Positions 1 to 10,574 of a DNA stretch of 64,000 bases are shown piece after piece. The stretch's first letter is position 1; each line of letters opens with the position of its first letter. This DNA is from Salminus brasiliensis. Its lineage: Eukaryota; Chordata; Actinopteri; Characiformes; Bryconidae. The translations under genes were made by a program, and so were the position numbers. The notes below the pieces were generated by a model, which was given only the letters and a program-made list of their open reading frames with translations, did no database searches and was not told the origin of the DNA. Location of the stretch: assembly GCF_030463535.1 (NCBI RefSeq), contig NC_132900.1, positions 29,197,721 through 29,261,720 of the forward strand, in the 5' to 3' direction.

Positions 1-24
1 AGTATTTATCATATTATATATAAA

Positions 25-26
<2 letters not shown>

Positions 27-97
<71 letters not shown>
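27..97. repeat. (AT)n microsatellite
   Basis: Nearly pure AT dinucleotide run at the left edge of the window. Further AT and GT runs follow at about 298-420. Confidence 0.95.
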
Positions 98-102
<5 letters not shown>

Positions 103-315
103 ACTAGCGATGTAAAATAAATGTATATTTTCCGTGCATAATTTATGTCACATGACTGTAAAAGTCTTTAGACTTGTATTAATTACTTAATCAGTAGAAA
201 AACAGAGGAGGGAAGCTTTCTGTGGGGCTTCTTTCCCAAATTTGCTCTATATGTCTACAGTGCATACCATGAGAATGGTTAGATATACGTATAAACATAT
301 ATATAAATATATATA

Positions 316-344
<29 letters not shown>

Positions 345-370
<26 letters not shown>

Positions 371-659
371 TTATACAGTGGTGTCCAAACTATATAGTGT
401 GTGTGTGTGTGTATATATATATATATTTCTTATTTTTTGTTATTTTTGTATTTTTGTTTTGTTTTTATTTATTTATTTATTTATTTAATGTGTTGGAAAA
501 ATAAAACTGTATGAAAAAAATAAAATGTATTATATATCGTTTAATATGACAATGAATTTAAGTATATTACTGGGACTGGGAATCGAACCCCAGTGTGGCA
601 GCTCACTGGGAGGTATTGGAGTTACCCGTTGCGGGACACACCAACCCCCGATTCCCCCA

Positions 660-693
<34 letters not shown>

Positions 694-745
694 ATACAGT
701 GGTGCCCAAACTATATAGTGTGTATATATATATATATATATTTAC
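345..745. repeat. Duplicated GT/AT microsatellite block with tRNA-like insert
   Basis: The same unit occurs twice, at about 350-425 and 661-741: a GT run, then a short unique segment reading tttatacagtggtg, then ccaaactatatagtgt, then GT/AT repeats. The two units are about 325 bp apart and differ by a single base in the unique segment. Between them (about 570-650) lies an inverted tRNA-like stretch whose reverse complement carries a box-B-like ggttcgattcc. Probably a repeat-mediated local duplication around a SINE fragment. Confidence 0.6.
570..652 (-). repeat. tRNA-derived SINE fragment, reverse orientation
   Basis: Read on the - strand, this has a short region ending in ggttcgattcccag, which fits a pol III box B. 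It is preceded by a plausible stem-rich head. No complete cloverleaf with a CCA-ready acceptor stem was found, so it is called a SINE fragment rather than a tRNA gene. Confidence 0.4.
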
Positions 746-780
746 GTTTTAAAGCAAAAAAAAACAATATGTATGTATAC

Positions 781-1689
781 GCATATATATGACTGCTAAG
801 CACTGTAAGACAATCATACATCAAGTCATACTAGTTAATACTAAATGTATCATTTTTCATATTTGTATTTTGCAATTTTAATCTAATACCATATTCCTAC
901 ACTGTTCCAAATTTAGTGTAAATCCCACCCCAAGCCCACCCCAAACCTAAGTCTGGAAAGACGCTGACGCCTGTTTATAGCTCCAGCTTATCCCCCGGCT
1001 TCGGCTGTTTAAAAAAATCCGTCCGACTTCCTTCCAACGCTGCCGGTTTATAAATAAAGGGAATAGATTAGCGCGCCAGCTCGCTCTCTAATTAGCACGC
1101 CAGCTCACTCACAGGTAAGCACAGCCATGTCGCCATGTGTGTTTACTGTACTGCTCAAACACTTTCCCAATCAGCTCCTGATTTCAATTTCACAAGCTGA
1201 GCTCCCCACACAGGAGACACACCGCTAACCTCTTCAGTCCGAGGCCCTGGAGTCGCTCTCCGGTGTGGGTAAAGCTGACCCATCTGTCTGGCACGTGCAA
1301 TAGCTGCTCTCTCGCCCCTGCGAAATGATCTTTAGCCCGTTCGACATCCGTTAAGTCACTCGCACAAATCACATTTAAAAGACATATTAAAAGACACTTA
1401 AAAATTAAAAGTCATCCAGATGTCTCGGAAATATCCCAACTACAATGACTTTTCCATCTGCGCTCTGCTCTTCGGCCTCGGATGAGGAGGCTTCAAGGGT
1501 ATGAAGAAATTCCTGAGAAGAAAGAGGAGCTAGCGGCAATCAGAGCGCTGAAGCTAGCAGTGCCGGGCAGTTAGCAGTACGTGGTCAGTACATGGAAGTG
1601 ATGAACCCTGAACCTCCGGCAGTGTTCTTCCTCCTTCATAAGGGGGTTTAAAGTTTGTTTACACCCCCAAATTTGACCTCCACCCAGAC
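781..1689. other. Gene-free stretch, no assigned content
   Basis: No coding potential or recognised repeat family. The sequence is moderate GC from about 950 onward, with several short non-conserved ORFs. Confidence 0.5.
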
Positions 1690-1935
1690 CCTACTGCCCG
1701 GGTTGGTCTACAAGCATGACCAACCTGACCAAGCTGGATTAAGCTGGTCGACCAGCAGCACCAGCATGATCAACCATCTTGGTCGTGCCGGTATGTACCA
1801 AGATGGTCTTCCTGGTCAACAAGCTTGGTTGTCATGATGGTCAGGCAACATTACACTATGCTGGTCATTAGCTGGCTTACGCCTGGATGACCAGCTTTTC
1901 CTTGACCATCCACCTTGAACATCATAGACCAGCTT
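1690..1935. repeat. TGGTC/GACCAGC-rich interspersed repeat
   Basis: A dense array of short words tggtc, gaccagc and accagctt in both orientations, which makes it internally palindromic. This resembles the 'accagcttaaaccacc' repeats common in fish genomes. It runs directly into the duplicated block at 1930-2436. Confidence 0.55.
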
Positions 1936-2436
1936 AAACCACCAGACACCAGCTTCCAGCACACGCTGGGTGTTTTCCAGCAGGAGAGAAAGCCTCTGGA
2001 GCCTGAACACGATGGCTACTTCGGGAGAACATGCAAGCGAGGCTTAAAAGGCTAAAAGCTAGCGCTAGGTCGATCAGGTGAAGCACCACTCAACGAAGAG
2101 CCGATCGAAGGAGAGCTGCAATGAACATCAGCTGTTGAGGACGCTGAGGAAGCACATGAAGCAAGTGGTTGCTAGGCTAAGTGCTAACCTTGGGGTGGGT
2201 CTTGATTCTAAGCGCCTGTGATTGACAGGGGCCCTAAAAATGTATCCAGGGTGATATCTTCACCCCTGCCCTTGCTGCTGAAGGTGCTGAAGCGTGGTTG
2301 ATTGCAGCCGGCTTCTCTCTATGACCAGAAGTCATAGTTTTGACATATTAGGAGACAGCGAGCCCCTGAAGATCTCCAAGAACATTTGTCTTGAGGTGTT
2401 GGGGGCTTCCGTGGTGGTAAAGCTACTGGATGAGGC
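1930..2436. repeat. Local duplication, copy 1
   Basis: Closely matches 4404-4925. The match starts at the ccaccaga/ccacctga junction, continues through tgggtgttttccagcaggag and gctacttcgggagaacatgc, and ends at gtggtaaagctactgga. Small indels separate the copies, including about 60 bp present only in copy 2 near 4595-4655. No coding content. Confidence 0.85.
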
Positions 2437-3060
2437 CAGTGGTGACCAGTTAGCATGGTCTCAGTAGTTTCCCTGGCTCCCAAACTCTGTCTGAAGACCT
2501 AAAGTCCAGTGTAGATACTTCCACAGTGGAGCTCCGTAGTGGTGTTCAGCCATTAGCAGGAAAACCGTTGATGGGAGCTAGTCCCAGCCGTACTTTGACA
2601 ACAATACGTCTACAAACTTCTGCTGTCCTCTCACCTGCGTGTTGCTAACAGCGTTTTACAGGCTGCGGGAGCCTGTGAGTATTTGATTACAGCCAGCTTC
2701 TCTCTTAATGGTTTAAAAGCAGCAGTGGAGTGGCCTCGGCTTGACCGCGCACCATCAGCCATAGACTAGCGCGGGGGCGCTCAGCGTTAGATATGAGTGG
2801 TGGAGCGTTCCAGGAGCCTTTCAGCTGTTCCACACTCCCTCGCTCGCTCCTCGCTTCCCCCTGAGAGAACCCGGAGTGAAGCCAGTGTCCATCTATTCAT
2901 TCTAATGATCCGTCCTTATTGATTAGCAGGCAGGGAGGCGGGGCGGGCTGGAGTAATGACCCTTTATCCTCTTTTGCCTGTCATTCACGCTGACAGAATA
3001 CACTCAACAGTTCCTGTAATGGACGGCCAGAGAGGCAAAGGCCTCGCTGGAACCTACAGC
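2437..3060. other. Gene-free stretch, no assigned content
   Basis: Moderate-GC, apparently unique sequence with no convincing ORF or recognised repeat. Confidence 0.5.
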
Positions 3061-3069
3061 ACTGAGAAC

Positions 3070-3135
3070 GCTAGCTTTTTCCGCCGGGACCGAACCCGGG
3101 TCGGCTCCTGAGCTCGTAGCGAGCAGCCCTGCGGT
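3070..3135 (-). repeat. Possible tRNA-like fragment, reverse orientation
   Basis: The - strand contains cccgggttcggtcccgg, a box-B-like T-loop with a pairing stem, about 45 bp downstream of a weak box-A-like segment. No full cloverleaf can be drawn. A degraded SINE head is the simplest reading. Confidence 0.3.
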
Positions 3136-4248
3136 CAAACCTTTCCATGCGCAGGCCTGCTGGACTGCGACCCAGCGTTTGGACCGTCCATGGGAATAAC
3201 GGGAAGCGCTACGAATCACGACTGGCCGTGGTTCTTCACGAATAAACTCATCTTGCCTTGTCTGCTTCTCGCTCTCCACACTAAACGGCCGCCATCTCCG
3301 CTCAGCGCTACCATAAGAAACATTTTGTGACCCATTACAAATCGTTTCGGAATACCCTTCACTTCTGGCCTTCTCCGTACAAATCGCAGCGGGCCCACAA
3401 GGAAGTGCCTCCGCAGTTTGCGGCGCAGTAAACACCGAGGAATTTCCTACCCTGACCACAGCTCGGACATTCTGTTTTATATAAATCCCCCAAGTTTTCA
3501 TGTAGCACGCTGCACATTCAGAACAGCAGCTTATTATGTTAACAGAAACCTGGTCTGTAAGTGTGTGAGTGTGTGCGCATGTGTGTGTGTGTGTTGTGTG
3601 TGTGGTCAGTGAAGGAAAGTGTTCTTAGTGAGCTGCACGTATTTAATATAGGTTAGGTTTCTATTGCCTAATCGTAGAATGAGCTGTTTGGGCTGTGAAA
3701 CCCGGCCTTAACTCCGCCCTCCTCGGTATAGAATAGAGGGGATGCATTGACGTGCCATGTTCCCGCTGGAATACGCCCCCTTCAGTCGGACTGCCTGGCA
3801 AAACGGCCAAACCGGGACTGACACAAGCCACTTAGAAGTTGAAGGCAGTTGGACTCGACAGCGATCCATCCAGGCCCATGGACGGCAGCGTGCAGCCAGG
3901 AACGTCTAACAGCTAACTGAGGCTCAAAAGCCTCTGAAGCCTCTCAAATCTGATGGCACAGAGTCGAGTAAACGGTCTTAGGAGTGTTTTTGTTCCGGAC
4001 TACGTTTCCCAGACTCCTCTGGGAGACACTATGAGTGATCTTATGACTCCTACCAGCCATTCATGCTCTCAGTCACCTGAATCCTAATCTGTACCACCTG
4101 TCGTACCTCTGATTAGTTTAGTATTTAAGCCCGGGTTTAGACGTAGACACTTGCGAAGTATTGTACCTTTTTGGCGACTTACTGGGCATTAATCCGTGTT
4201 CAGGTGTGACGATTCCCTTCTTTTGCCTTCCGGAACTGATCCTTACCT
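3136..4248. other. Gene-free stretch
   Basis: Holds a short TG-rich microsatellite at about 3561-3602 and otherwise no recognised element. A 165-codon open frame on the - strand (3004-3501) has no recognisable domain and looks fortuitous. Confidence 0.5.
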
Positions 4249-5068
4249 GTTTATTGACTTCACTTTTGGATTACGACCCTTTTATTAAAGCCCCTCGTTC
4301 ATTTCACCTTGTGTGGAACGTTACAGTTTAGAGGCTCGTTTAGTAGACTGGCTCATCCAGGTACTGCTAGCCTTCACTGTTAATCCAACTTAGCATGTCG
4401 CTAAACCACCTGATACCAGCTTCCAGCTCAAGCTGGGTGTTTTCCAGCAGGAGAGAAAGCTGGAGCCTGAACATGATGGCTACTTCGGGAGAACATGCAA
4501 GCGAGGCTTAAAAGGCTAAAAGCTAGCGCTAGGTCGATCAGGTGAAGCATCACTCAACGAAGAGCCGATTGGCGGAGAGCTGCAACGAACATCAGCTGTT
4601 GAGGACGGAGAATGGGCGTGAGGGATGGAGATGGGCGTGAGGGCCGCACACCATGAGGAAGCACATGAAGCAAGTGGTTGCTAGGCTAGATGCTAAACTT
4701 GGGGTGGGTCTTGATTCTAAGGGCCTGTGATTGACAGGGGCCCTTAAAAATGTATACAGGGTGATATCTTTGCCCCGTCCATGCTGCTGAAGGTGCAGCC
4801 GGCTTCTCTCTATGACCAGAAGTCATAGTTTTGACATATTAGGAGACAGCGAGCCCCTGAAGATCTCCAAGAACATTCGCCTTGAGGTGTTGGGGGCTTC
4901 CGTGGTGGTAAAGCTACTGGACAAGGCTGTCTATTGACTTCGCTTTTGGATTACGACCCTTTTATTAAAGCCCCTCGTTCATTTCACCCAGTTTAGAGGC
5001 TTGTTTAGTAGACTCGCTAATCCAGGTATTGCTAGCCTTCACTGTTAATCCAACTTAGCATGTCGCTA
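4249..5068. repeat. Local duplication, copy 2 with partial tandem repeat
   Basis: 4404-4925 is the second copy of the 1930-2436 block. In addition, 4249-4404 (from attgacttc to gcatgtcgctaaa) is repeated at 4926-5068, with a short deletion after ttcattcacc-type sequence. The region is therefore a partial tandem duplication with a period of about 675 bp. A sequence like ttttattaaagcccctcgttcatttc occurs in both copies. Confidence 0.8.
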
Positions 5069-5129
5069 AATTCGCAACTACAGTGAACTTGGTTTTTCCC
5101 ATCTGTAAAAGTCTTTAAAGAGAAGTTCA

Positions 5130-5323
5130 GAAGTCCCGCTGAATCTGTTTGAACAGTCGGTCGTACAACGGCTCTTTCCCGGTTGTGAGCTTTAGCGGTG
5201 TTCACACTGAATGCTAACATGACTAAGTGGCAGCGTTAGCATTCAGTGTGAACGCCGCTAAAGCTCACAACCGGGAAAGAGCCGCTGTACGACCGACTGT
5301 TCGAACAGATTCAGCGGGACTTC
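5130..5323. repeat. Long near-perfect inverted repeat (hairpin)
   Basis: The left arm 5130-5218 and right arm 5235-5323 are reverse complements over 89 bp with three differences, separated by a 16-nt spacer. If transcribed from the + strand, two of the three differences would be G:U wobbles. It contains no ORF. It could be a foldback or MITE-type element, an inverted duplication, or the source of a hairpin RNA. Confidence 0.9.
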
Positions 5324-5377
5324 AGAGCTCATAGACTGATTAGTTTGGCCAAATGATCAATAATACACTGTATCTAC

Positions 5378-5905
5378 ATTATATGTCCAAATATATGTGG
5401 ACACCCCTTCTAAGGAATGCATTCAGCATTGATGAGACAGATGTGCAAAGGCACACACATGCACACAAAGCTTGTCTAGTCCCTGTAGAGAAGTACTGCC
5501 AATAGATTAGGACTCCCTGGAGCAGACAAATAAACATGACCCTATCAGCACCGTGCTGCCTAATAATACCAGGCGTGGGCTAGAGGGGTATAAAGACCCC
5601 CAGGATTGAGCTGTGGAGCAGTGGAAGAACTGGGTTCTCTGGAATGATGGTGGTTGGTGCTCCATCCAGTACTTTTGGGATGAGGTGTGGAGTTGAGGGG
5701 ATGAGGTTTGTGGTGGTGATCATGGCAACATTGCTGCATGCAATCAAATCCTCACAGCAATGCACCTAAAAATCTAGTTGAAGGCTTTCTTCCCTGGACA
5801 GTTGAGACAGTTACACCTACAAAAGCAGGGTACACTCTTTTTAATAGCCCTGATTTTAGAAGAATCAATTAATTATCGGGTGTCCCAATACTTTTGTCCA
5901 TGGAT
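5378..5905 (+). mobile_element. Non-autonomous DNA transposon (MITE-like), copy 1
   Basis: The ends are complementary: the left end reads tatatgtccaaatatatgtggacacccctt and the right end reads gggtgtcccaatacttttgtccat. The inside shares blocks with copies near 6724, 13372, 18567, 37285, 39245 and 43158, such as gctgtggagcagtggaagaac, ccagtacttttggga and cagcaatgcacct. No transposase is present. The family type (Tc1-like or other) is not settled here. Confidence 0.7.
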
Positions 5906-6723
5906 AGCAATAATATTATATATAGACATAGTGTAATTTTAATTTCTCATGTTTTTTACTATATCATTTTGATACTTTTAATAATAATAATTACTAATAC
6001 ATGATATTAATAATTACTAATATTAGTATTAATAATACATACATGTTTTTTCCTTTTATTTATTAATTTTGTAACTTTTGATCTTTATATTTGATCCATT
6101 CTGTCTTTTATCTTCTTGTTTCATCTGACCAGACAGTTACCAAAGCATTTCACTACTACTTATATAACACAGGGTCCGTCTGCAGTTTGCCTGGTCGAGA
6201 CCCCTGCTTTGTATATGCTGATGATGATGTCACCAGCTCCACTCGTCTCCAGCTCTACTCAGGTCGTTTCTCTCAGTGCAGAAGGTTCTGTCCCTGTGGC
6301 TGAAGGAAGCGAGCTAGTCAGGCTCTCCGTCGGAGCCAAAACCGCAAAAAGCATCCTGCCGTCGATGCGGCTCGTCCTGTACCTGTGCTCCGGACGGGAC
6401 TCGAGGAAGTGAACTCTGCACATGGACCTCTTGCGTTAAAGAATGCCCAGGTGACCCACATTACAGGCTTTAAAAGCAGGTCCTGCTGCTCTTCCAGCGC
6501 AATGAAAAACAGAGAACATTAGGCATCTCAGCCTATCGATCCGAGAACCGGCCAGGAGAATGCGAGGATGAGTGGCAGGGCCTTGGGGGTCAGGGGTCAG
6601 ACCATGAGCTCATTGTTACTTTTAAGTGGAGGGTGGATGGGGGGGGGTGTCTTGATCTGACTTTGGCATTGAGAAATGATGGAATTTGGGACACGGTAAC
6701 ACAGATATTTTAAAAAGCTGTAT
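5906..6723. other. Gene-free stretch
   Basis: AT-rich to about 6080, then moderate-GC sequence. It includes a 98-codon open frame (6116-6412) with no recognisable family. A G-run occurs near 6640. Confidence 0.5.
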
Positions 6724-7230
6724 ACTACATGGACAAAAGTATTGGGACACCTTCTCATTACTTGTTTCTTCTTAAATGTAAAGGTATTAAAAAGAGCTCA
6801 TCCTGCTCTTGTTGAAGGCTTTCTACTAGATTTTGGATGAGTATTGCTGTAAGGATTTGATTGCCCTCAGCAATTTTGGATGATCACCACCACCAACTCA
6901 TCCGAAAAGTACTGGAAGGAGCACCGCCAGCCATCATTCCAGAGAACACAGTAGTTCCACAGCTCCACAGCTCAATGCTGGGGGGCTTTAGACCCCTCTA
7001 CTAGCCCACACCTGGCATTAGGCAGCATGGTGTCAATAGCTTCATGATGTTTATCTGCTTCATAGAGTCCTGGCAGTCTACACTCTGCTCTAGACACAAG
7101 GACCAGACAAGCTGTGTGTATGTGTGTGTGTGTGTGTGTGTGCATTTGCACATCTGTGTCAGCAATGGGTGCACCTAAAGTAGCTGAATGCATTCATTAG
7201 AAGGGGTGTCCACAAACATTTGGCACTTCA
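6724..7230 (-). mobile_element. Non-autonomous DNA transposon (MITE-like), copy 2
   Basis: Inverted relative to the copy at 5378. It begins acatggacaaaagtattgggacacc and ends ggggtgtccacaaacatttgg. Internal blocks (accaactcatcc, ccagagaacacagtagttcc, cctggcattaggcagcatgg) match the other copies. A TG microsatellite has grown inside it at about 7112-7142. Confidence 0.75.
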
Positions 7231-8339
7231 CTCTTCTCAAGGAAAGCGCATGCTAGCATTTACCCTCCCAGCCCTGGCTTTGGTTAGCGTTGTGTGATGG
7301 AGAGTCCTGGCTAGTCCACTGTCCAGTTGCGTTGTCTACAGTATTATGAGATGTGATGGCCCTATCATTGCTTGATTGTGAGTTGGATCCCCTGGAGATG
7401 CAATAGCCACCCATGGCCAGGAGCCCAAGAGAGCATGACTCTCTATGATGAAGGGCCCTCTCCCAATCCCTCAGTCCAATGCTAGCTAGACAGGCTGTCT
7501 GTGACTTGATGTAGCAGAACTGGCGTGCTAGCGCTGGCCCTCCCCAGCTTGGTGGCATCAAGTGAGGGTGGGGGGGATCTATAGAGATCTCTAGCAAGTG
7601 TGTGGAATTGATCATGACTGATTCCTCCCCCAGAAATCAGGCCAGAGCAGATATTCGATATTAAATGGCTCAGACATAAATAGCGTAATCGGAACAGCTC
7701 TAAAGAGTCAGAGATGGAGAGCAGGGACAGACAGACAGACATGACATAACGGTGTATTACTACAGCGTGACAGCCTCCTATTGCTTTCATATGTTTCCGT
7801 CTGTCAGAGTCTATAGGAAGCCTCGTAATCTAAAAAGGAATCGCTAATGCGCTTCACTCTCTCCGTGCTGCTTTCCAAGCCCCTAATAAAATGCTTCTGT
7901 AGCTTCACATTCCTGCCTATTTAAATAGTAAATTAGCCGAGTGGGATAAAGAGAGGGAGCGAGAGAGGGAGCGAGAGAGGGAGCGAGAGAGAGAGAGGCA
8001 GAGAGATTTGAGCCTCCGTCTGTCTCAGATGTTGACATAATATTTCCAGGCCTCTCAAGGTTTTCGCAGACGCCTCAGAGGTTGAATGGGAGGGGAGGGG
8101 GGCATAAGGGGGGTGGTTGCGTAACAGCAGGCCTGATGGTTTCTGGCCCCTGTACAAACTTCGCTCGGCCTGAGCGTTCCCTAGCACCGGCCTGCTCCAT
8201 TAAAGAGGTTGGATTTCCCTCATATGTTTTAAATCGAAATTACGCTCAGTCCGCCGTACACAGATTTAACCCCTTAAGCTGCAGCTGTGTTAGATTCAGA
8301 GTACCTGCCTGTAACTCACTCACACACGCATTCACTCAC
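7231..8339. other. Gene-free stretch
   Basis: Moderate-GC sequence with a GA-rich microsatellite at about 7948-8000. No gene recognised. Confidence 0.5.
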
Positions 8340-9247
8340 TACTATTGAGTCTCTGCTATGAATGATTCAGGAACTACTATGGATTATTTTACTAGAACTA
8401 TTATGAATGAATCCATAAATACTGATACTAAATAAATGATTCAGGTTTTTACAAGTATTAAGGATCCTCTATGAATTAGTAATTAGTAATTATTCATAAT
8501 TATTGATTATCCACTATGAATTATTCAGGAACTACTATGGATCATTTAACAACTACTATGAATTGATCAGAAACTACTATAAATTATTACATTAATATTA
8601 TGCATTATTAAGTATCCTCTTTCAATTAATCAGTAATTATTATTAAATATTGAGTATCCATTATGAATTATTCAGGAGAACTAATATAAATTAATCTGTT
8701 CAGAAACTACTATGAATAAATACTCAGTAACTTCTATAAATGAATGAATATCTACTATATATAATTATTGAAAAAGAACACTATAAATATTGTTATACTT
8801 TACTTATTCAGTATCACCTATTCATTACTGAAGGGCAACTATAAAGGTACTATGATAAATTATAAAAATATTCAGTAGCTACAATAAATGATACATTAAC
8901 TACTAAATTACTACCAAATATTAATTAACTACTATTGACTATTATAACTATGTAGTATCCACAATAAATGATTCAGTAACTATATACATTATACAGTATC
9001 TACTATAAATGATTCAGTAAATGTTATTAATTATTCAAAAGGATCAACATACTATAAACATATTTAGTAACTATACAAATTATTTAGTATCTATAAGAAA
9101 TTATGTAATATCTACCAAAATTAACCAAGTTTTTGCCCTAATTTATTTAATATTTTCTATAAATTCTTTAAAATCTATTCTAAATTAAGTAATATTTACT
9201 ATACTTTATAGAGCATCTACTGTAAATTATTGTTATATCTGTTTAAA
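8340..9247. repeat. Degenerate AT-rich minisatellite
   Basis: Repeated words such as aactactatgaattattcag and agtatctactataaatgattcag at variable spacing. These look like diverged units of the regular 21-bp array at 9248-9475. Confidence 0.8.
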
Positions 9248-9475
9248 AATGATTCAGTATCTACAATAAATGATTCAGTATCTACAAAAAATGATTCAGT
9301 ATCTACAATGAATGATTCAGTATCTACTATAAATGATTCAGTATCTACAATAAATGATTCAGTATGTACTATAAATGATTTAGTAACTACAATGAATGAT
9401 TCAGTAACTACAATGAATGATTCAGTATGTACTATAAATGATTCAGTATCTACAATAAATGATTCAGTAAGTACA
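9248..9475. repeat. 21-bp tandem minisatellite
   Basis: Eleven units of about 21 bp, anchored by gattcag (once gatttag) at 9251, 9272, 9293 and so on to 9461. Units differ by a few substitutions. The period is a multiple of three, so the array is open on both strands: NDSVSTI-type heptads on + and VDTESFI-type heptads on -. There is no evidence that it is coding. Confidence 0.95.
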
Positions 9476-9584
9476 GTCCTATAAAATGTGGGATTTAGGG
9501 GGTTAACTTGCTCACTTGTGCTGTTCTTGCCTTTCCTTCTCACTTTCTCTACACTTGACACCACATTTCAAGCTACTTAAGCAT

Positions 9585-9631
<47 letters not shown>

Positions 9632-9634
9632 CAG
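9585..9634. repeat. (CA)n microsatellite
   Basis: CA dinucleotide run interrupted by one aa step. A short segment at about 9721-9775 (ggtggttagcacgctgacc) that could be a degraded tRNA-like SINE head follows it. Confidence 0.9.
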
Positions 9635-10009
9635 GCACCCGTGCATAATTAAAGTGTGAGCCACTTCGCTAAACCACCACTGCCAATGTGTTCTGAGGGT
9701 TACAGTCATCACACAGTGAATCAGGTGGTTAGCACGCTGACCTTTGCAGTGCTGAGGGTTGGAGGTGAAACACAGAACCAGAGAGAGTGAAAAGGTCTCT
9801 GGAGAGATGCAGCAGACATGACACCATCAACCAGAGGAAATACTCCAGAGTGATACAGCTGCCTCACACTGGAGGAAATGGGACGATTTGTTCAAGAACA
9901 GCTCCTCATAGTGTCTGGAAGAAAAACGGCCCAGAGTAGATCAGAAGATGGTACTGAGTAACTCTTAGGAATTATTCTATAGCTAATTCTATATCTACAA
10001 GGAAGCAAG

Positions 10010-10545
10010 AATGCCAATGACTTGTACTTAGTAAGTATAGGACTTTCACCATAATGAATTATTGAATAGCTACTATGAACTACAATAAATAATTAAGTAT
10101 CCACTATGAATTACTCAGTACCCACAATGAAATATTGAGCACCCACTAGGATGTATTTACTAACCACTATGAATTTCTGAGTACACAGTAAGAATTATTC
10201 AATAACTACGATGAATTATTGAATATCCACTATGAATTATTTAGTAACCACAAAAGATTATTAAATATCCACTAGGATTTACTCACTAACCACTATGAAT
10301 TACTGATAATATAATTACATGTATTTAATCATTTCTAAACATTATTGCATATCCACTATGAATTATTTAGTACCCACAACAAATTATTGTGCATTTACTA
10401 GGATTTATTATTTATTATGTATAATTTATTATGAACAAACTACTCCTACAAATGACTCAGTTAATACATTGGAATATTCAATAACTTCTGTGAATAACTG
10501 AGTATTCACTATGAGCTATCCAGTACTACTACTGTAGTATTATAA
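10010..10545. repeat. Degenerate AT-rich minisatellite, second block
   Basis: Units such as tatccactatgaattattyag recur. They are related in wording to the 8.3-9.5 kb array and are separated from it by about 500 bp of unlike sequence. A G14 run follows at about 10560. Confidence 0.75.
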
Positions 10546-10574
10546 CTACTTAGAAAGCAGGGGGGGGGGGGGGT

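Noticed and set aside
570..652. Functional tRNA gene
   Set aside because: Box-B-like sequence but no complete cloverleaf or acceptor stem; a SINE fragment is more likely. The same applies at 3070-3135 and 27940-28022.
3004..3501. 165-codon open frame on the - strand
   Set aside because: No recognisable domain, composition unlike protein-coding fish exons, and no splice or start context. It overlaps a tRNA-like fragment.
6116..6412. 98-codon open frame on the + strand
   Set aside because: Begins in AT-rich noncoding sequence and resembles no known family. An overlapping frame is equally open.
9248..9475. CRISPR-like array
   Set aside because: Units are contiguous 21-bp repeats without unique spacers, in a vertebrate genome. 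It is a minisatellite.
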